From Krasilnikovozyma curviuscula (Eukaryota > Basidiomycota > Tremellomycetes > Cystofilobasidiales > Mrakiaceae): 64,000 nt of DNA. The position numbers and the translations under genes were made by a program. Where the stretch lies: positions 1-64,000 of the forward strand of contig MVAQ01000073.1 in the NCBI GenBank assembly GCA_014825775.1. The letters run 5' to 3'. Shown here one piece after another: positions 46,850 through 58,698 of the stretch (the first letter of the stretch is position 1; each line of letters begins with the position of its first letter). Under the pieces are notes generated by a model that saw nothing but the letters and a program-made list of their open reading frames with translations, did not search any database and had not been told where the DNA came from.

Positions 46850-49800
46850 ATGAAGCTCTCCCTATTGTACGTACATTACCTTCTCTCTATCCCAAATCTT
46901 CAATCTTGAATTCAACTTGTTTACAACTCTCTATTTATACTCTCCATTCTCATCTCACTACCTCACAAAGCAATAAAGAAATTGATGAATCTGATCACGA
47001 CAAGGGCGAGTCGTGGCATCAGAACTCCAGAGTTTACATTGTTAGTTTCCAGTTTATGTTTCAATCATTTATTCGATTCTTAATGGCTATTGCAAAACCC
47101 AAATAATTAATTCTGTTCATTCATACTTGTACAGGTTGCTGTCGTCAGTACCAATCGTCATTGCTGTTTCTCGCGGCGCAACCTCGGTTACTGATATTCA
47201 TGATGGTTTTCCTTGCTCTTCGTCGTCAGATTGCTTATATGGGAATATTCTTGTTTGGATACGATACCGTAAGGATATAAAAGTTCTTTCGATTATCTAC
47301 GAAGGAAGGGGAAGGAAACGTCGTTAATAATGGTTTCTCGCCGGCCCGCTGTTGTTTCTCACATGCTTGGCTCTTGACGGACTGACTCATGGTTTCAATC
47401 TTAAATTTTATGCCTTAGGGTGTTGCTGGTGGAGTTGTTACGCTCCCGGTCTTTATGCAGCAGTTCCACTACACCACTGCTGAGGCTTCAGCTAAAACTA
47501 TTGCAGCCATCGAATCTAATGTTGTATCGGTTCTTCAGCTTGGGTGCTTTGCGGGAGCAATTGGGGCCTCTCCATTTACTCATAAATATGGAAGACAAAG
47601 GGTGATGACCGCTGCTGCAGTCGTTTTCGTCATTGGCGCTGTTTTGCAATTGTGCGCCATCACTTCCTTGGGTCCAGTGAGTGCTACTGTTTGGCTGTCA
47701 GCGCACGATAATTAAGAAAACATCGATTTTGTAGATGTACGCTGGAAGAGTCATCTCTGGTTTGGGAGTGGGCTGTATGTCAAGTGAGTCTCAACCGTGT
47801 TCTTCCGCATCATTTCAATCTCTACAACCTTTGCAACATATTGCTTATCGAGCACCAACATATTCCCAGTGGTGTGTCCCTTGTATGTCGGTGAAGTGGC
47901 ACCAAAGGCACACAGAGGAAGGATCACAGGTCTCTTCCAAGTCACAGTCGTCATTGGTGTAGCTTTGAGTTACTGGATCGAATATGGTGCCAACTTGCAC
48001 ATCAAGGGACAAGCTCAATGGAGATTGCCCATTGGGTTCCAAGTGAGCTGATGCTCTTTCTTTGTAATTTGTTTACAAATATGAAACTCCTGTTTTTTGG
48101 CTACAGATTGTTCCCTGTGGCATTATGCTGGCTCTTCTTCCATTCGTGAAGGAATCTCCGAGATGGCTCGTTTACGCCGGCAGAGAGAAGGAAGCGATTG
48201 AGAACATGGCTTGGATGAGGAAGAGATCTCCAACCGACCCAAGAGTTCTGGATGAGATGGCTGAAATTGTTGCTGCTATCGCTGAAGAGAGGTCCAACAC
48301 AAGCAGCAGCTCCTGGCGGGAAGCTTTGGCGCGTAAGTCACTGAGGGCAGGTTGGTTACAGAATGAGCTTTTCTCTGACTCCATTCGTACCCCGCTTAGC
48401 TGGAAACAGAATCAGATTCGTCATTGCATTCTTTATCTTCTTTCTTCAAGTGAGTAACGGGCAATTGAGCGCTTCGCATCGCAAACTCTTAGCCCTACCG
48501 TCCAACCTATTTAGAATTTCTCTGGACAAAACACCATAAACTATTATGCACCGACAATATTCAAAGTAAGAAAATTTGGCCTGCAACGGATGCTCGCGTT
48601 CGTTTCACTGATTGGTTTCAATTCCCTCTTTATATCATCCACGTTCAAAGGCTATCGGCATTAAGGGAACCTCTGTTTCCTTACTAACCTCCGGCATTTA
48701 TGGAATTGGTGAGTCTATGAGGACATAAGAAGATGTAAACTATAGTTGACACTGTTTGCTGACACGTATTTAGTCAAGATCGTCGCTACTTCAATCTTCA
48801 TCGCTGTTGGAGTAGACAGAGTTGGACGTAGATGGGTACTTGGAATTGGAGTGAGTCTAAAATTTAACAAATGTTTTGAAAATTCAGGCAATGACAATTA
48901 TTCCTGCAGGCTTTTCTCATGTCGGTGTTCATGTTTGCAATCGGTGCTGTCTTCTTCAGTAAATCTATGCACGCCGCCTTTCGCATGACGTGAATGAAAC
49001 TGACCAAACCTTCAAATTTCATAAACTAGCCCACATTCCAGATGCAAACGCCAGCGGTCCAGCTCCAGCTTCGATTGCCATGGCTGCCTTGATCTATCTT
49101 TTCGTCATTCCTTACTGCTTCTCTTGGGTAAGTTTATTCATACTGAATACTACGAATTAATATACTTAAAAAAAATGCTTATGTTGTAACAGGGGCCAAC
49201 ACCATGGGTGTAAGTAGGATTGGCGCTTATTTAATCGATCGAAATCAACTAAATTTTCCCTGTCTCTACAGATATTGCGCTGAGATCTTCCCACAAAGAT
49301 TGAGGCCTTATGGAATTGCTACAGGAGCTGCATCTCAATGGATCTTCAACTACACCATTGCCAAGGTTACTCCTACTCTCGTGTTGGTGAGTAGCTCGGC
49401 ACAAAGTCTGCTTTCTGTAATTGAAGTGCTACGCCTATGTCTGACGGTTTCCCTATACTCTTACCCTCAGAACCTCCCAAATGGAAGAATGTTCTTTTTG
49501 TTTGGTGCTTTTAACATGCTCTCATGCGTATTCGGATTCCTGGTAGGTTTCAAGACACCGAAACTTTAAGATGTGATCACATTCTGACTTTCTTGTTCAA
49601 ACTTCCTCTTACAGCTTCCAGAAACCAGAGGCATGAGTTTGGAACAAATGGATATTGTGTTTGGATCAGTCACTCAAGAACAAAGAGACCGTGATATCGA
49701 GGCTAGAGCGAAGGAGCTCTACATCGACAACAATGTCATTCCCGAGGCAGCTTTCAAGGAGAAGAAGGAAGAAGTTGAGCACGTTGAACACAGAACTTGA
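46850..49800 (+). CDS. MFS sugar/quinate-type transporter
   Basis: A 12-helix proton-coupled importer of the sugar porter family. Eighteen exons close exactly to 537 aa: 46850..46866, 46971..47040, 47135..47143, 47230..47268, 47419..47676, 47735..47783, 47870..48042, 48107..48332, 48400..48449, 48515..48565, 48651..48708, 48774..48850, 48910..48958, 49030..49127, 49193..49209, 49272..49386, 49471..49542, 49615..49800. Signatures are MGIFLFGYDTGVAGGVVTLP, GRVISGLGVGCMS, PLYVGEVAPKAHRGRITG, the loop motif KESPRWLVYAGREKEA, FSGQNTINYYAPTIF, DRVGRRWVLGIG and the end motif LPETRGMSLEQMD. The N-terminal cytosolic part is MKLSLFNKEIDESDHDKGES. One exon has 9 nt, two have 17 nt. Substrate unknown; the GGVV motif in helix 1 fits quinate or hexose-type porters. 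Confidence 0.95.
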
Positions 49801-49960
49801 ATCCTTCGAATAGATCAGGCATGTTGTCACCAAGGGATTTCCTTGAAACCTTTAGCCATTTATTCGTATATATACGATGAGAGTACACTTCTTTCTTTTA
49901 TGTGATGGAAGGATGCGAAAGGTAGTCACAGAGAATGTTCGCCTGCTTCACACGTACACA

Positions 49961-50105
49961 TCTTGACGGATTGACACATAGATTCACCAGTGATTTGGCA
50001 CTCATAAGGTGTAAATGGCTGGCTCCATACTATACTCACAGTCTTTATGCAACAGTTTCACGGCAACACAGTTGAGCTTACAGCTGACCCCATCGAAGTA
50101 AACAC
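49961..50105 (+). pseudogene. Decayed partial copy of the MFS transporter (intron plus exon-5 start)
   Basis: At 50040-50105 the plus strand reads VFMQQFHGNTVELTADPIEV N, close to VFMQQFHYTTAEASAKTIAA at 47448-47510 in the intact gene. Upstream at 49961 the string TCTTGACGGATTGACACATA resembles intron sequence at 47372 (TCTTGACGGACTGACTCATG), and the spacing to the VFMQQF codons is nearly equal (82 versus 79 nt). Both coding and intron bases are thus copied, so this is a DNA-level duplication, not a retrocopy. No other helices follow. Confidence 0.5.
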
Positions 50106-50912
50106 TCTGCTGGCTCTTCGTCGTTGGTACTTGGCTAGAACAAGGGGTATCGATGTTCACTCATATTCTCTTCTTATAAGATGCAAGAAGATATCTTTGA
50201 GATGTACATTTGCATGTGCCCGGGACATGAGCCCTGCCGTACATGAAGGTTGTTTACTTAACTAGACGAGGAGGTAATCTAGGTTCACTGTCTATCGACT
50301 ATAAAGCAGTTCAAACTGGAAGCTCTTCAACTATGACTTCTGAAGGAGAGAGGAGAATGTAGCTGCAGTAACTCTTTAGGGATAAACCAAGTCTTGAGGC
50401 AGAAAAGATTCTGCATCTCGGTATGACTGCGAAGAATACATACAATCAAATCTAGCTCGTTCGAGTCAATACTACAACTGATTACAATTCTCAACACCAT
50501 TCACACCGATACAAGCACATACCCACCATATTCCATCCCCAACAAGCACATCTTGTCAACTTCCAACCGATATCTTCCACCTAACCATGCCAACTGAGGG
50601 AAGCCTTTAACTCACTCAATCCTTCACATATTTTCTACACCCGATGTTTTATTCCACTCGCGTTTATTTTACTGCACATCTAACAAATGAGCCGATCGAA
50701 GTCTTTGGCGCGCGACGTTATCAGCAGTCGAGAAAGGACCAAAGTTGCGCTAGTTCTGCGGCTGACGCTTCATTCACTGGAAAAGAGTTTTGAGGATCTA
50801 TATTTAAAGACTGGGTGTTTGTCGTTGCGTTGTTGGCAAACCTGGATGAGAATGTCAAACGAACCGTCAAAAAAGAACTATCGACCAAAACAGCATAGAG
50901 ATTTGCTTAAAC

Positions 50913-51572
50913 TCACTGAACAGTTGTCGGTGAAGATTGATTCTGAGAAGTAGGGTTTAAGATTTCTGGAGTCACTGGTCCAGCATTGCTACCAGCCCCT
51001 ACTTCCACAGCCACATCCGACGTTGTGGAACTCGACCTCGCTTCTATCCTCGCTGAGGAAGCCTCCTGCTTCCCTCGAGCCTTTTCCTGCTTGGTCCTTG
51101 CTTTTACCATATTAATATCATCTGGACGAGAATGACTTGAGAAGAAGCTGCTGTGCTAACAAGAGACAAAAGCCAGAAAATGATCAGCGATGTCCAGCCA
51201 GTGGTTGGAACGAAACGATGAAAAGGCGTCCCTCCCAAGGAGAAGACAATAGTTACAAAGCTCGCTCACCTGAAAGGAATTGCCTTCGCTCAATGCGTGA
51301 TACGTCTGCTTCATCTCATCTGTCTCGTTTTTCCACATCAAAGCGATCCTCTGCGAGATGTCTTCCTTCGCCAGCCCGTCTCCAACCCTCGTTCCTTCGA
51401 TACCTACTCCTTTCAGCGTTTCTAATCTACGGGGTGACCATGGATAAGGAGGTCTGATCGAGGTGCTGGTTTCAGTGGGGAGGTTCTCTGAGGGAGAGGC
51501 GACTGGGGCTGGCGAAAGATCTTCGTCAACCTGGGACGGAGGGACTGAAGAGGGGACTGAAGAGGCTGTCAT
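50913..51572 (-). CDS. Small HMG-box-like protein
   Basis: Two exons (51572..51270 and 51155..50913) close to 181 aa with an in-phase junction at NSFQ|HSSFF. Residues ~70-100 read KEDISQRIALMWKNETDEMKQTYHALSE, which resembles helices 2-3 of an HMG box (ISK-IG-MWK-E-EVK--Y--LA). The first helix (usually RPPNAFILYR) is only hinted at by IRPPYPWSPRR, so the box is divergent or partial. After it come basic residues (NMVKARTKQEKARGKQEASS) that could be a nuclear signal, and a Ser/Thr-rich tail. The N-terminal 35 residues are Ser/Pro-rich. If a DNA-binding protein it would be nuclear. Family assignment is tentative; the open structure is fair. Confidence 0.55.
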
Positions 51573-54366
51573 GTACTGGACAAACCAGCTGGCTCCTTTA
51601 ATACGATAGGATTAAGAGTGTGGATCGCGTTCAGGCAGAGAATCGACCAAAAAATGCAGCGAGAGGTGGTAGCGAGACAAGGGTTATGGCAAAACGGAAG
51701 GGGAAAACGGACAGGAAGAAGAATTGAGATCAAACCCACAGTCAGAAACGTTGTTTCCCCACCTTCCCATTCCGAGAGCATTATGTGCTAGTGAAAGGAC
51801 CCGGGTTGATACTTTTTTCCATGTCGTGGGCAATTTTTCCTGTTCCAGGAATCAGGATTCGAGTGGGGGGAGCCGCAGAAGGTTTCGGGGACATAGATTT
51901 CAGCGAGTCGGTAACCAGTTACTCTATTATATTCGTACATGTAAACATCAACCCGGTCTACCCAAATTGAAGTTGAGAGGCATACGCATTCAAAGCCGAA
52001 TAGCGAATGAGGCGTTAGTGGAGACGGAAAAATAAGGTTATGGCAATGCTTTTTCTTCAGTAGTAGCTCCCCTTGACCACCAACCTTTAGGACTTATCAT
52101 CAATCCGGTAAATCTAAGCTGTGAATTTTTTACATTGCGATGGATGAGAATTCAGATTCGCAATTGTGCGTGTCACGAGCGCCGCCAAATGAAAATGGGA
52201 AGAGAACTTACTCGGTCAATCAGCAGCCTATATAGGTTGAAACACCTCTATAAAAGGGTTGTAGTACGGTTCAGATGAAAGGCAGGTGAGGGATCTAACG
52301 AAAGGAAACAAATCCCAGCGATCGGAAAGTTCAATTACACCTTGAAGGTGAGAGACCAATTCAGGGGCGGGGTATTTGAACGTACAACAAAAGTGAATCG
52401 TGCCAACACTACCGAGAAGCAATATTCCATCGGATTTTCTTTTCCGATTCTACCCATGGCTTGACTCATTCAAGCTGTAATTCGAGTCGTTCGTCGAGAC
52501 CAAGGTTAGACGAAAGAATTCCTGCATTAGGATTCCAAGTGATATTGTAGCTACCAAACCGGATTTTTTTTTTCTGATAGGTGATTTTAGAATGGCGATG
52601 AGCCCTAGATAGCTTGACAAATCGACGTGAAACCATGAGATGTAAAACAGAGCGTCGCAACCTGAAGTTCCAACTCAGACTATTTCCCCGATATATTTTC
52701 TTCCAGCTGGATGTACCTATAGATATGTTTCTTAAGGGGTCTGAGTAATGAACCAGTGACGGTCGATGAGTTAGAGAGAAACAAATGATGCTCTATCAAC
52801 TCATTATTATCAGTGGCATCCTCTACCTGAAAACTTCTGACCACAGAGCATGGGGGGAATTTACTTCTTCTCTCTCTCTCTCTCTCTTTTAGTTGAGTGA
52901 ATCCATTCAGGGTAGAGAGCTCTTGGTGACTTATCTCAGCCTCATTTGAACCAGCGACACCAGGCACGTCGTTCCAACAGCAAGAAAGCCCGCTGACCCT
53001 TCTTCCTCTTTCTTCACAGAGAGCACTTCTGTCAGGCCAGAGAGTGGCTAAAGTAAATCTTAACAAACAATAAACATGCTAGATAACTCATCATCAAGGG
53101 GATATCAAAAGGTAGAGGTGAGACCCAAAATAAAAGAAAGAAAAGAAGAGAAACCTGGATGAATCTTGTCAGTCCCACAATTGTGCTAGAGATTCAAACA
53201 ACACGAGACTTACAGATATTTTTTGGGGGGATTGCCGTAGAATAAGAAACTAGTTTGATACTAAAAGTGCAGTATCCAGAGTATTTTACGATATAAAATT
53301 TGGTGAAGATGCTGTCGGGCTCACTCATCTTCATTGCGAAGTGTTTTCGACGTCGAGCAGGTGCACCAGCCAATGTCACGCTAAACCCGCCCTTGAGATG
53401 AAGTTCTCAGACTAGCCTAATAGAATCACATACCCTTACTCATTTTTCATAACGTGCCCTCAGGAGGTGTGAGTGGTCATGCGCATCTGGTGGCTCTCCC
53501 GCCGCTATGTCGTCTTTGCGATGGGGCGTTGGTTCCCTTGCTTGGGTGAGCCCTCTGCTGTTATAGATAGTTACCATATCTCGTTAGAACCTCTCAGTAG
53601 TGAAGGTGGTGCTACTGCTGCTGTGTTTACTCCCCCAAATACGCAGCGTCCCGCTTTTTCGTCGTCGACCAACGCACTGGTGTGGGTTGTTGTCGCTTCG
53701 TCACGAGCCCCTGGTCGGGCCTGTCCCTCGACCCATAAGCGGAGTAAATCGCACTAAAGTCTCGCATGTGAAAGCGCACGGCGAGCACCGAGGCATATCT
53801 CGCATTAGGTTTCGCGCATCATGCAAACCAAAAGTGTAGCGCAAAGTTGTGCCGCGATAGACGCACACGTCATATGCGAGTTTCTTGGGCAGCCACAACA
53901 ATTGTTCTGTAGCCCAAAGGAACTCGCACGCTTGCCATCTCGCTGGCACGCCGTCACAGTGGTATTATTTATGGCGTGCTGTTCAGTTTGCTGTTGGGGC
54001 AAGGTGCAGATCTGGCAGTCGGCCCCTCGAAACGTAGAGAGGATGTGCGGGACACGGCACCTATAGGGCATCACTGCGCATGTCTCGCAAATACCTTTGA
54101 TGCGCACTGTCTGGTGTGGGATATCCTTCGTCTGGAGCTAGAGCATCATTGCGATGAGCGGGAGTGCCACTAGAGACCGTCGACATGTGTCGGCTTGCCG
54201 GACGCATAGCGCTGCTATTCGCGGTGGCGTGGGGATTTGACCGAACAACCAATTTACTTCACGTTTTTTGGTGAGACGATGACCCTGCTTTTTCAGAGCA
54301 ATGACGAGGCTGAGCATGGTAGTAGCCTTCGACAGCTCGGCTTTTGATACCTTTTCTCTAATTGTG
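51573..54366. other. Gene-poor region with GC-rich block
   Basis: About 2.8 kb without a supported gene. 51573-53460 is AT-rich and featureless apart from a CT microsatellite. From about 53470 to 54260 the sequence becomes clearly GC- and CpG-richer, with GCGCA/TGCGC strings scattered (for example at 53478, 53771, 53812, 54077, 54099). Open frames there lack splice or family support. It may contain the long upstream control region of the zinc-finger gene, a non-coding RNA or a decayed repeat. Confidence 0.4.
52868..52887. repeat. (TC)n microsatellite
   Basis: About ten CT units within the gene-poor region; no gene attached. Confidence 0.8.
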
Positions 54367-54372
54367 TATAAA
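54367..54372 (+). promoter_or_regulatory. TATA box of the C2H2 factor gene
   Basis: TATAAA 100 nt before the ATG at 54472. The earlier in-frame ATG at 54403 is only 31 nt downstream of the box, leaving almost no leader, which favours 54472. Confidence 0.5.
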
Positions 54373-54471
54373 ACTGCCCTAGGCCAAAGTTAAAAGAGTT
54401 TTTTGAACCTCTGGCATCATCACATTCCCACTCTTTCCCTCTCAACCATATCCTCTCAGCTACAGCCAGCT

Positions 54472-56282
54472 ATGGAGTTCCAGTACACAAATACAAACAC
54501 AAATGCAAATTCAAACCTGACCTCAGTCCAGTCAGCCTACTCGATGCCCTTGGGACGCAGCGGCTCTATCGAACCCGCTATTGATTGCTACTACAGCATC
54601 CCTTCCCTCGGATCCCCCATCACCGACTATGAATCGTCCAAGGGCTCGTTCAGCCCTCATACCCCAAGCATCACAGCCGTGTCAGGCTTCTCTGGTGCCT
54701 CTGCTTCTCTTGCAGATGGGAATGTTATGCTGGACGACTTTGCTCGAAAGGTAAGTCGAGCCTACTTGCGCTCTCGCGATGACGCAGTCTTGCAAGCTCT
54801 AAGGTTCAGGGAAGCTTACACACCATGGTACACATACTTGAATCTCTGTAGGAAACAACATCATGGTCTCCTAACGTCTTCAACGAGAGGTTCGCCGCCA
54901 CTTATGGAAGCGAACTTGATAACCGCGGCAAGACACTAGCAACTAGTGGGAATGTCGCAATGACTGGGCAGCCTGCCGGAATGCAACATGACTACCTATC
55001 AAGACGCAGACATAGTGCCCCTTGTTACGATACATTTTACCCCCCGTCTTGGCCCTCCTCTACGGCCTCAAATTTTCAGGAGCGTCATCTCGCGCGCTTG
55101 CAGAATGATTTTGGTCATTCCACCTTCCCACAGTTCTCAACTGAATCGCCAGATGCTCTCACACCGGTCTCTCCTGAAATGAGCACCTTCGTGTTCCCAC
55201 CTCGACATGCGGCCAGACGGTCTTCGTGCATCTCGACTCTGGGGACGGTCCCTGAGCCATCATCGAACCAGCTCACACCCACACAAGAACTCTTCACTGG
55301 TCTCGCTCCAGGTTTGTTCCCAGATCCGAGCATCACTTCTTCCTCGCTACACCATGACCAACCATCCGCCAGTTGGGCGACAATGGATCCTGCGCATTTC
55401 AATTCCGCTCAATCACACAACATCACGCGACTCCCACACCACCGCCCACCACCATTCCCACACCAGTTCCCGTCATACTACGAACATCTGAATCAACAGA
55501 CACATCTCTTCCCCACCACTGTCTCCCCAGGATCACTGGAGTGTTCTCCTACGCTCGATGATTTCTTCCAGTTCCCACCTGCCCCACCACGTCGGCAATC
55601 TCAAGCTCAATCAGATCAGCCATTGACCTCGGTGGACTTCACTAACTCATCACTTCAGCATTTCGAACCCGCTTTCGTATTCTCGGATCAAGCGCCTACC
55701 AACTTCCGCTCTACGTCATCAAAAACACGACGCATGCGAAGAAAGTCCAGCGAGATCGAGAGGATCTATGCTTGTAACTGGCTTGGATGCGATAAAGCAT
55801 ACGGAGTCCTGAACCACCTGAATACGCATGTTCGAGTACATGGCCATGGTGAGAAGAGGTGAGTGGGCTAGTCTCCCAGGATAGTGAATTATTATTAGCA
55901 AGTTCATCAACTGACGTTCCATTTGATGTTCGATCGGCGCCTTTAGAGATCCGTCTGGTAAGTTCCAGAAGATCTTTTTGTCAGGTGGAAAGGAAGAAGC
56001 ATTTCTAATATGGTCTCTGTTTCCGACATTATTTTCGCTCCCGCAGAATTCAAGGAGGTTCGAAAGCAGTATCGCCAAAGAAGAGAGTCTGCTGCCTCTG
56101 CTGGATTTTACCAATACCCTACAAAGCACACCTCTTCATCCTCTGATGCCAGTCGTCCATCAACGTCCTCGTCTACGTGGAGCGATTGTCCATCTCAGTG
56201 GTTTGGCGAGTCCTCGACTCATAAACCTCGACTCATAAACACCTTCCAACCCAACCGATCCCACACAATCCATACTGCATAA
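54472..56282 (+). CDS. C2H2 zinc-finger transcription factor (single finger, long disordered N-terminus)
   Basis: Four exons (54472..54750, 54852..55858, 55947..55957, 56047..56282) close to 510 aa. The N-terminal ~390 residues are rich in Ser, Pro, Gln, Asn and His, a typical activation region. Near residues 395-430 one finger is visible: YACNWLGCDKAYGVLNHLNT HVRVHGH, with C-x4-C and H-x5-H spacing. After it the block GEKRDPSEFKEVRKQYRQRR follows, a conserved post-finger extension known from some yeast and fungal regulators with finger plus basic arm. The DPS part of this block comes from an 11-nt exon. A second finger is absent. DNA target unknown. Three in-frame codon boundaries confirm the model. 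Confidence 0.85.
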
Positions 56283-56865
56283 AGCCACACCTTTGTATCA
56301 TTTCGCCGCATCGCATCGCATCATAAAATTATATGCAACTTCAATAATTTTTAGCATGGTTGTATATACACGTTGTTGTTCGCTGATTCCGCCCTCGAAA
56401 GTTGCTCCTCAGAGCAGAACATCTTCATGGTGGTGATGTTTCCCGTGACAAAACATTTTCATTTTACAATATATCCAAGGTCCCACCCAAGGTCCCCAGT
56501 TGACGGACCTCTATTCTGCCTGGGGATGGTGGCGTCCTTTCAGCTGGTCTCATATTCGAGCGCGGTTAGGCTGAGTCGCATATACGTCTCCTTCCTTACT
56601 TGCTAGTCGTTTATTAAAATCAAAACCTCAATCTCTCATAGAATTGTAAGCTCCGTTTTTCATTTATTTCCTTTGTCGGCTCGAGCTCAAGGTTTCTGTG
56701 TCCAATATGCTCTGCAGCTTCACGTGTGCACGCTTGGAACCCCCGGCACGTTTACAAGCTATCCCGCCATAGGCTTCAGCAGTAGTTGAACTAGCGTATC
56801 AAGAAGTACGGTATTCGGAATCCACTATCTGTGACAGGTAGCCAATATCTCTAGAGCTCTGTGGG
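56283..56865. other. Intergenic region C2H2 factor / uncharacterised gene
   Basis: About 0.6 kb with an AT-rich 3' flank of the zinc-finger gene. No supported feature. Confidence 0.45.
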
Positions 56866-58260
56866 ATGAGCTTCATAATGCGAGCTCCACCAACGAGCAA
56901 CGTTGTAGCGTCCACACGCTCTTCTCAGTCGTCCAGCAGTGCCCCTCCGTCACGGTCGACGTCTTATATGAATGGAAATGTAACATCGTCCATCGCTCCC
57001 GAAGCAGGTCCGTCCTCAGCTATGGTCCCACCACCGTCACCGCCAATCTTCGCTCTCCCACCGCCGTACCCTAGGTAAGCTTCTGCCTCGTTCCCTTTGA
57101 GCTTGGCCTCACGGGCGTATCGTCTCAAGAATGAAGGCTTGTAGTAACCATGTATGGTGAGTTTTCGATGGCTAATTTTGCTCTCATCGCCCTGTTTGTA
57201 GAACCCCTCACTTGGTTGCCTCCCACGGCTCAAACCAGTCCATAGTGGATCTCCGCCTACGTCCTAGGAGGAGTGGAAAGCTGGTTGAAAAAGCATTGAT
57301 TATACTCTCTCATGGAAACAGGAGCATAACCCATCCGAGGTATGTCATCGAGTCAGCTGTGGAATTTCACCTTGCTGAACTCTTGTGTTTAATTTCTCCT
57401 CTCGCAATTGCTGTGACTTCATTGGATTAAACAGGATTCAAGTTGCTAGGGTCTCTTGGGCAGAAGGGTTGAGGATCATGCGACAGGAATTTCCTGAGTT
57501 GCTGGATGTGGATGATAATGACTTGGCGATGTACACGGATGGATGGGTAAGTCAGCATTGCAGCTTTGAAACGTTCTGAAGCATAGCTTATCTTGCGATT
57601 TGTATCTTCAGATTGCAGGAAGGTGGTGTCAGATTTCGAGGGAAGTATGGTCAAATCCCAAAGCAATGCAAGTGGACGAAATCCGAGTGCAAATTCGTGA
57701 GCTCTTTCTCTTCATCACCTTCCGGATTCAGCGAAAGGTCTAGCATCCCATTATGGTATTGTTTTTATGCTGATATCGCCGGTTATGATTTCGTTGTATT
57801 GGCAGGAGGTGGAGAGCTACCTACGCTGCCTCCGGCACCGCCGTCGCCTCCAGAATTCCAACCTTTATCAATGGAAGCAAGGATAGTAGTGTTCACTCAC
57901 AATGGCAAGGTGGGCTGTCACTCTCCTTTTCTCTGCCTTTTTTCGAACGAGAGCTAATTATCATGCCTCAACTGATGGTACTTCTAGTCTATCGCGCTCA
58001 ACAGACCGTTCTTCTCGTTATGGAACTTCGATACTGGAATGCGAATAATTAAAGACCTATTCGAGGATTTGAAGCTTAATGCTGTGGAAGACTGTGTCCT
58101 AATGACAAACGGCTTGGTTGAGGATCGATGGATCGAGTGTGGGCAATCGACTTGGACGAATAGGTGAGTAGTGACATCCTCTTTTCGAAGGTTCTTGGTG
58201 AATGTCCCTAAAGCTGACAGATTCACCTATTTTATCAGCGGTCTTACCATGGTACACTAG
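56866..58260 (+). CDS. Uncharacterised conserved-looking protein
   Basis: I do not recognise the family. Seven exons (56866..57074, 57202..57339, 57435..57546, 57612..57696, 57806..57909, 57988..58163, 58239..58260) close to 281 aa, strong support for a real gene. The N-terminal ~70 residues are Ser/Pro-rich and disordered (SSSSAPPSRS, PPPSPPIFALPPPYP). The rest is globular: GKLVEKALIILSHGNRSITH, ARVSWAEGLRIMRQEFPELL, DVDDNDLAMYTDGWIAGRW, a proline loop (LPTLPPAPPSPPEFQPL), then RIVVFTHNGKSIALNRPFFS, FDTGMRIIKDLFEDLKLNAV and EDRWIECGQSTWTNS. There are no membrane helices or signal peptide. The last exon encodes seven codons and the stop. Confidence 0.75.
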
Positions 58261-58698
58261 TTTCACTTCGCATGTGACCCGAGTGTTTGTTGAGCTGACT
58301 CCATACCTTTTTATACTCCATGCCGCTTACCGCTTACAGGACGAATTTGTAATAGTAGACATGGGAGGTTAGCTACAGATCAACTGCTGTTTTGTAATAT
58401 TTCTGCACTGACACTCGCGTCTTCATCCCTTCAGGTCCGAGGTTGGCGCCGTTCTTGTCTGCACAACTTCTGCAATAGTGGGAGTTTCTTTCACACATCG
58501 CAACTGCATTTTCCCAAAAGATTTGAGACACATCGTTTACCCTGGGTATTTTCGTTGTATTGCTTCACGGACACCTCAATCACCCTGAGTGATCGAGTAA
58601 TTTTGATTGATTCCTTTGCCAAAGCGTTCCTCCTTGCAGAAAGACAACAAACGCATGTATCTAATAAATAACATCTCGGAAGGACAACCAATTGTTCT
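58261..58698. other. Convergent intergenic region
   Basis: About 440 bases between two gene ends; T-rich. Nothing further seen. Confidence 0.45.

Noticed and set aside
47200..47268. Transporter start at 47200 (MMVFLALRRQIAYMG)
   Set aside because: A model beginning at 46850 with a 9-nt exon closes in phase and gives a normal hydrophilic N-terminus; in that model 47200 lies in an intron.
50687..50953. An 88-codon open frame on the plus strand next to the HMG-like gene
   Set aside because: It overlaps the 3' end of the better supported minus-strand gene, has no splice signals or family motif and a composition typical of chance frames.
53600..54107. Open frames on both strands in the GC-rich block, one with a hydrophobic start (MKVVLLLLCLLP)
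   Set aside because: GC-rich DNA has few stops by chance; the frames overlap antisense and show no domain, splice signals or repeats.
54403..54471. Longer N-terminus for the C2H2 factor starting at 54403
   Set aside because: The TATA box is only 31 nt upstream, which leaves almost no leader; the ATG at 54472 fits better.
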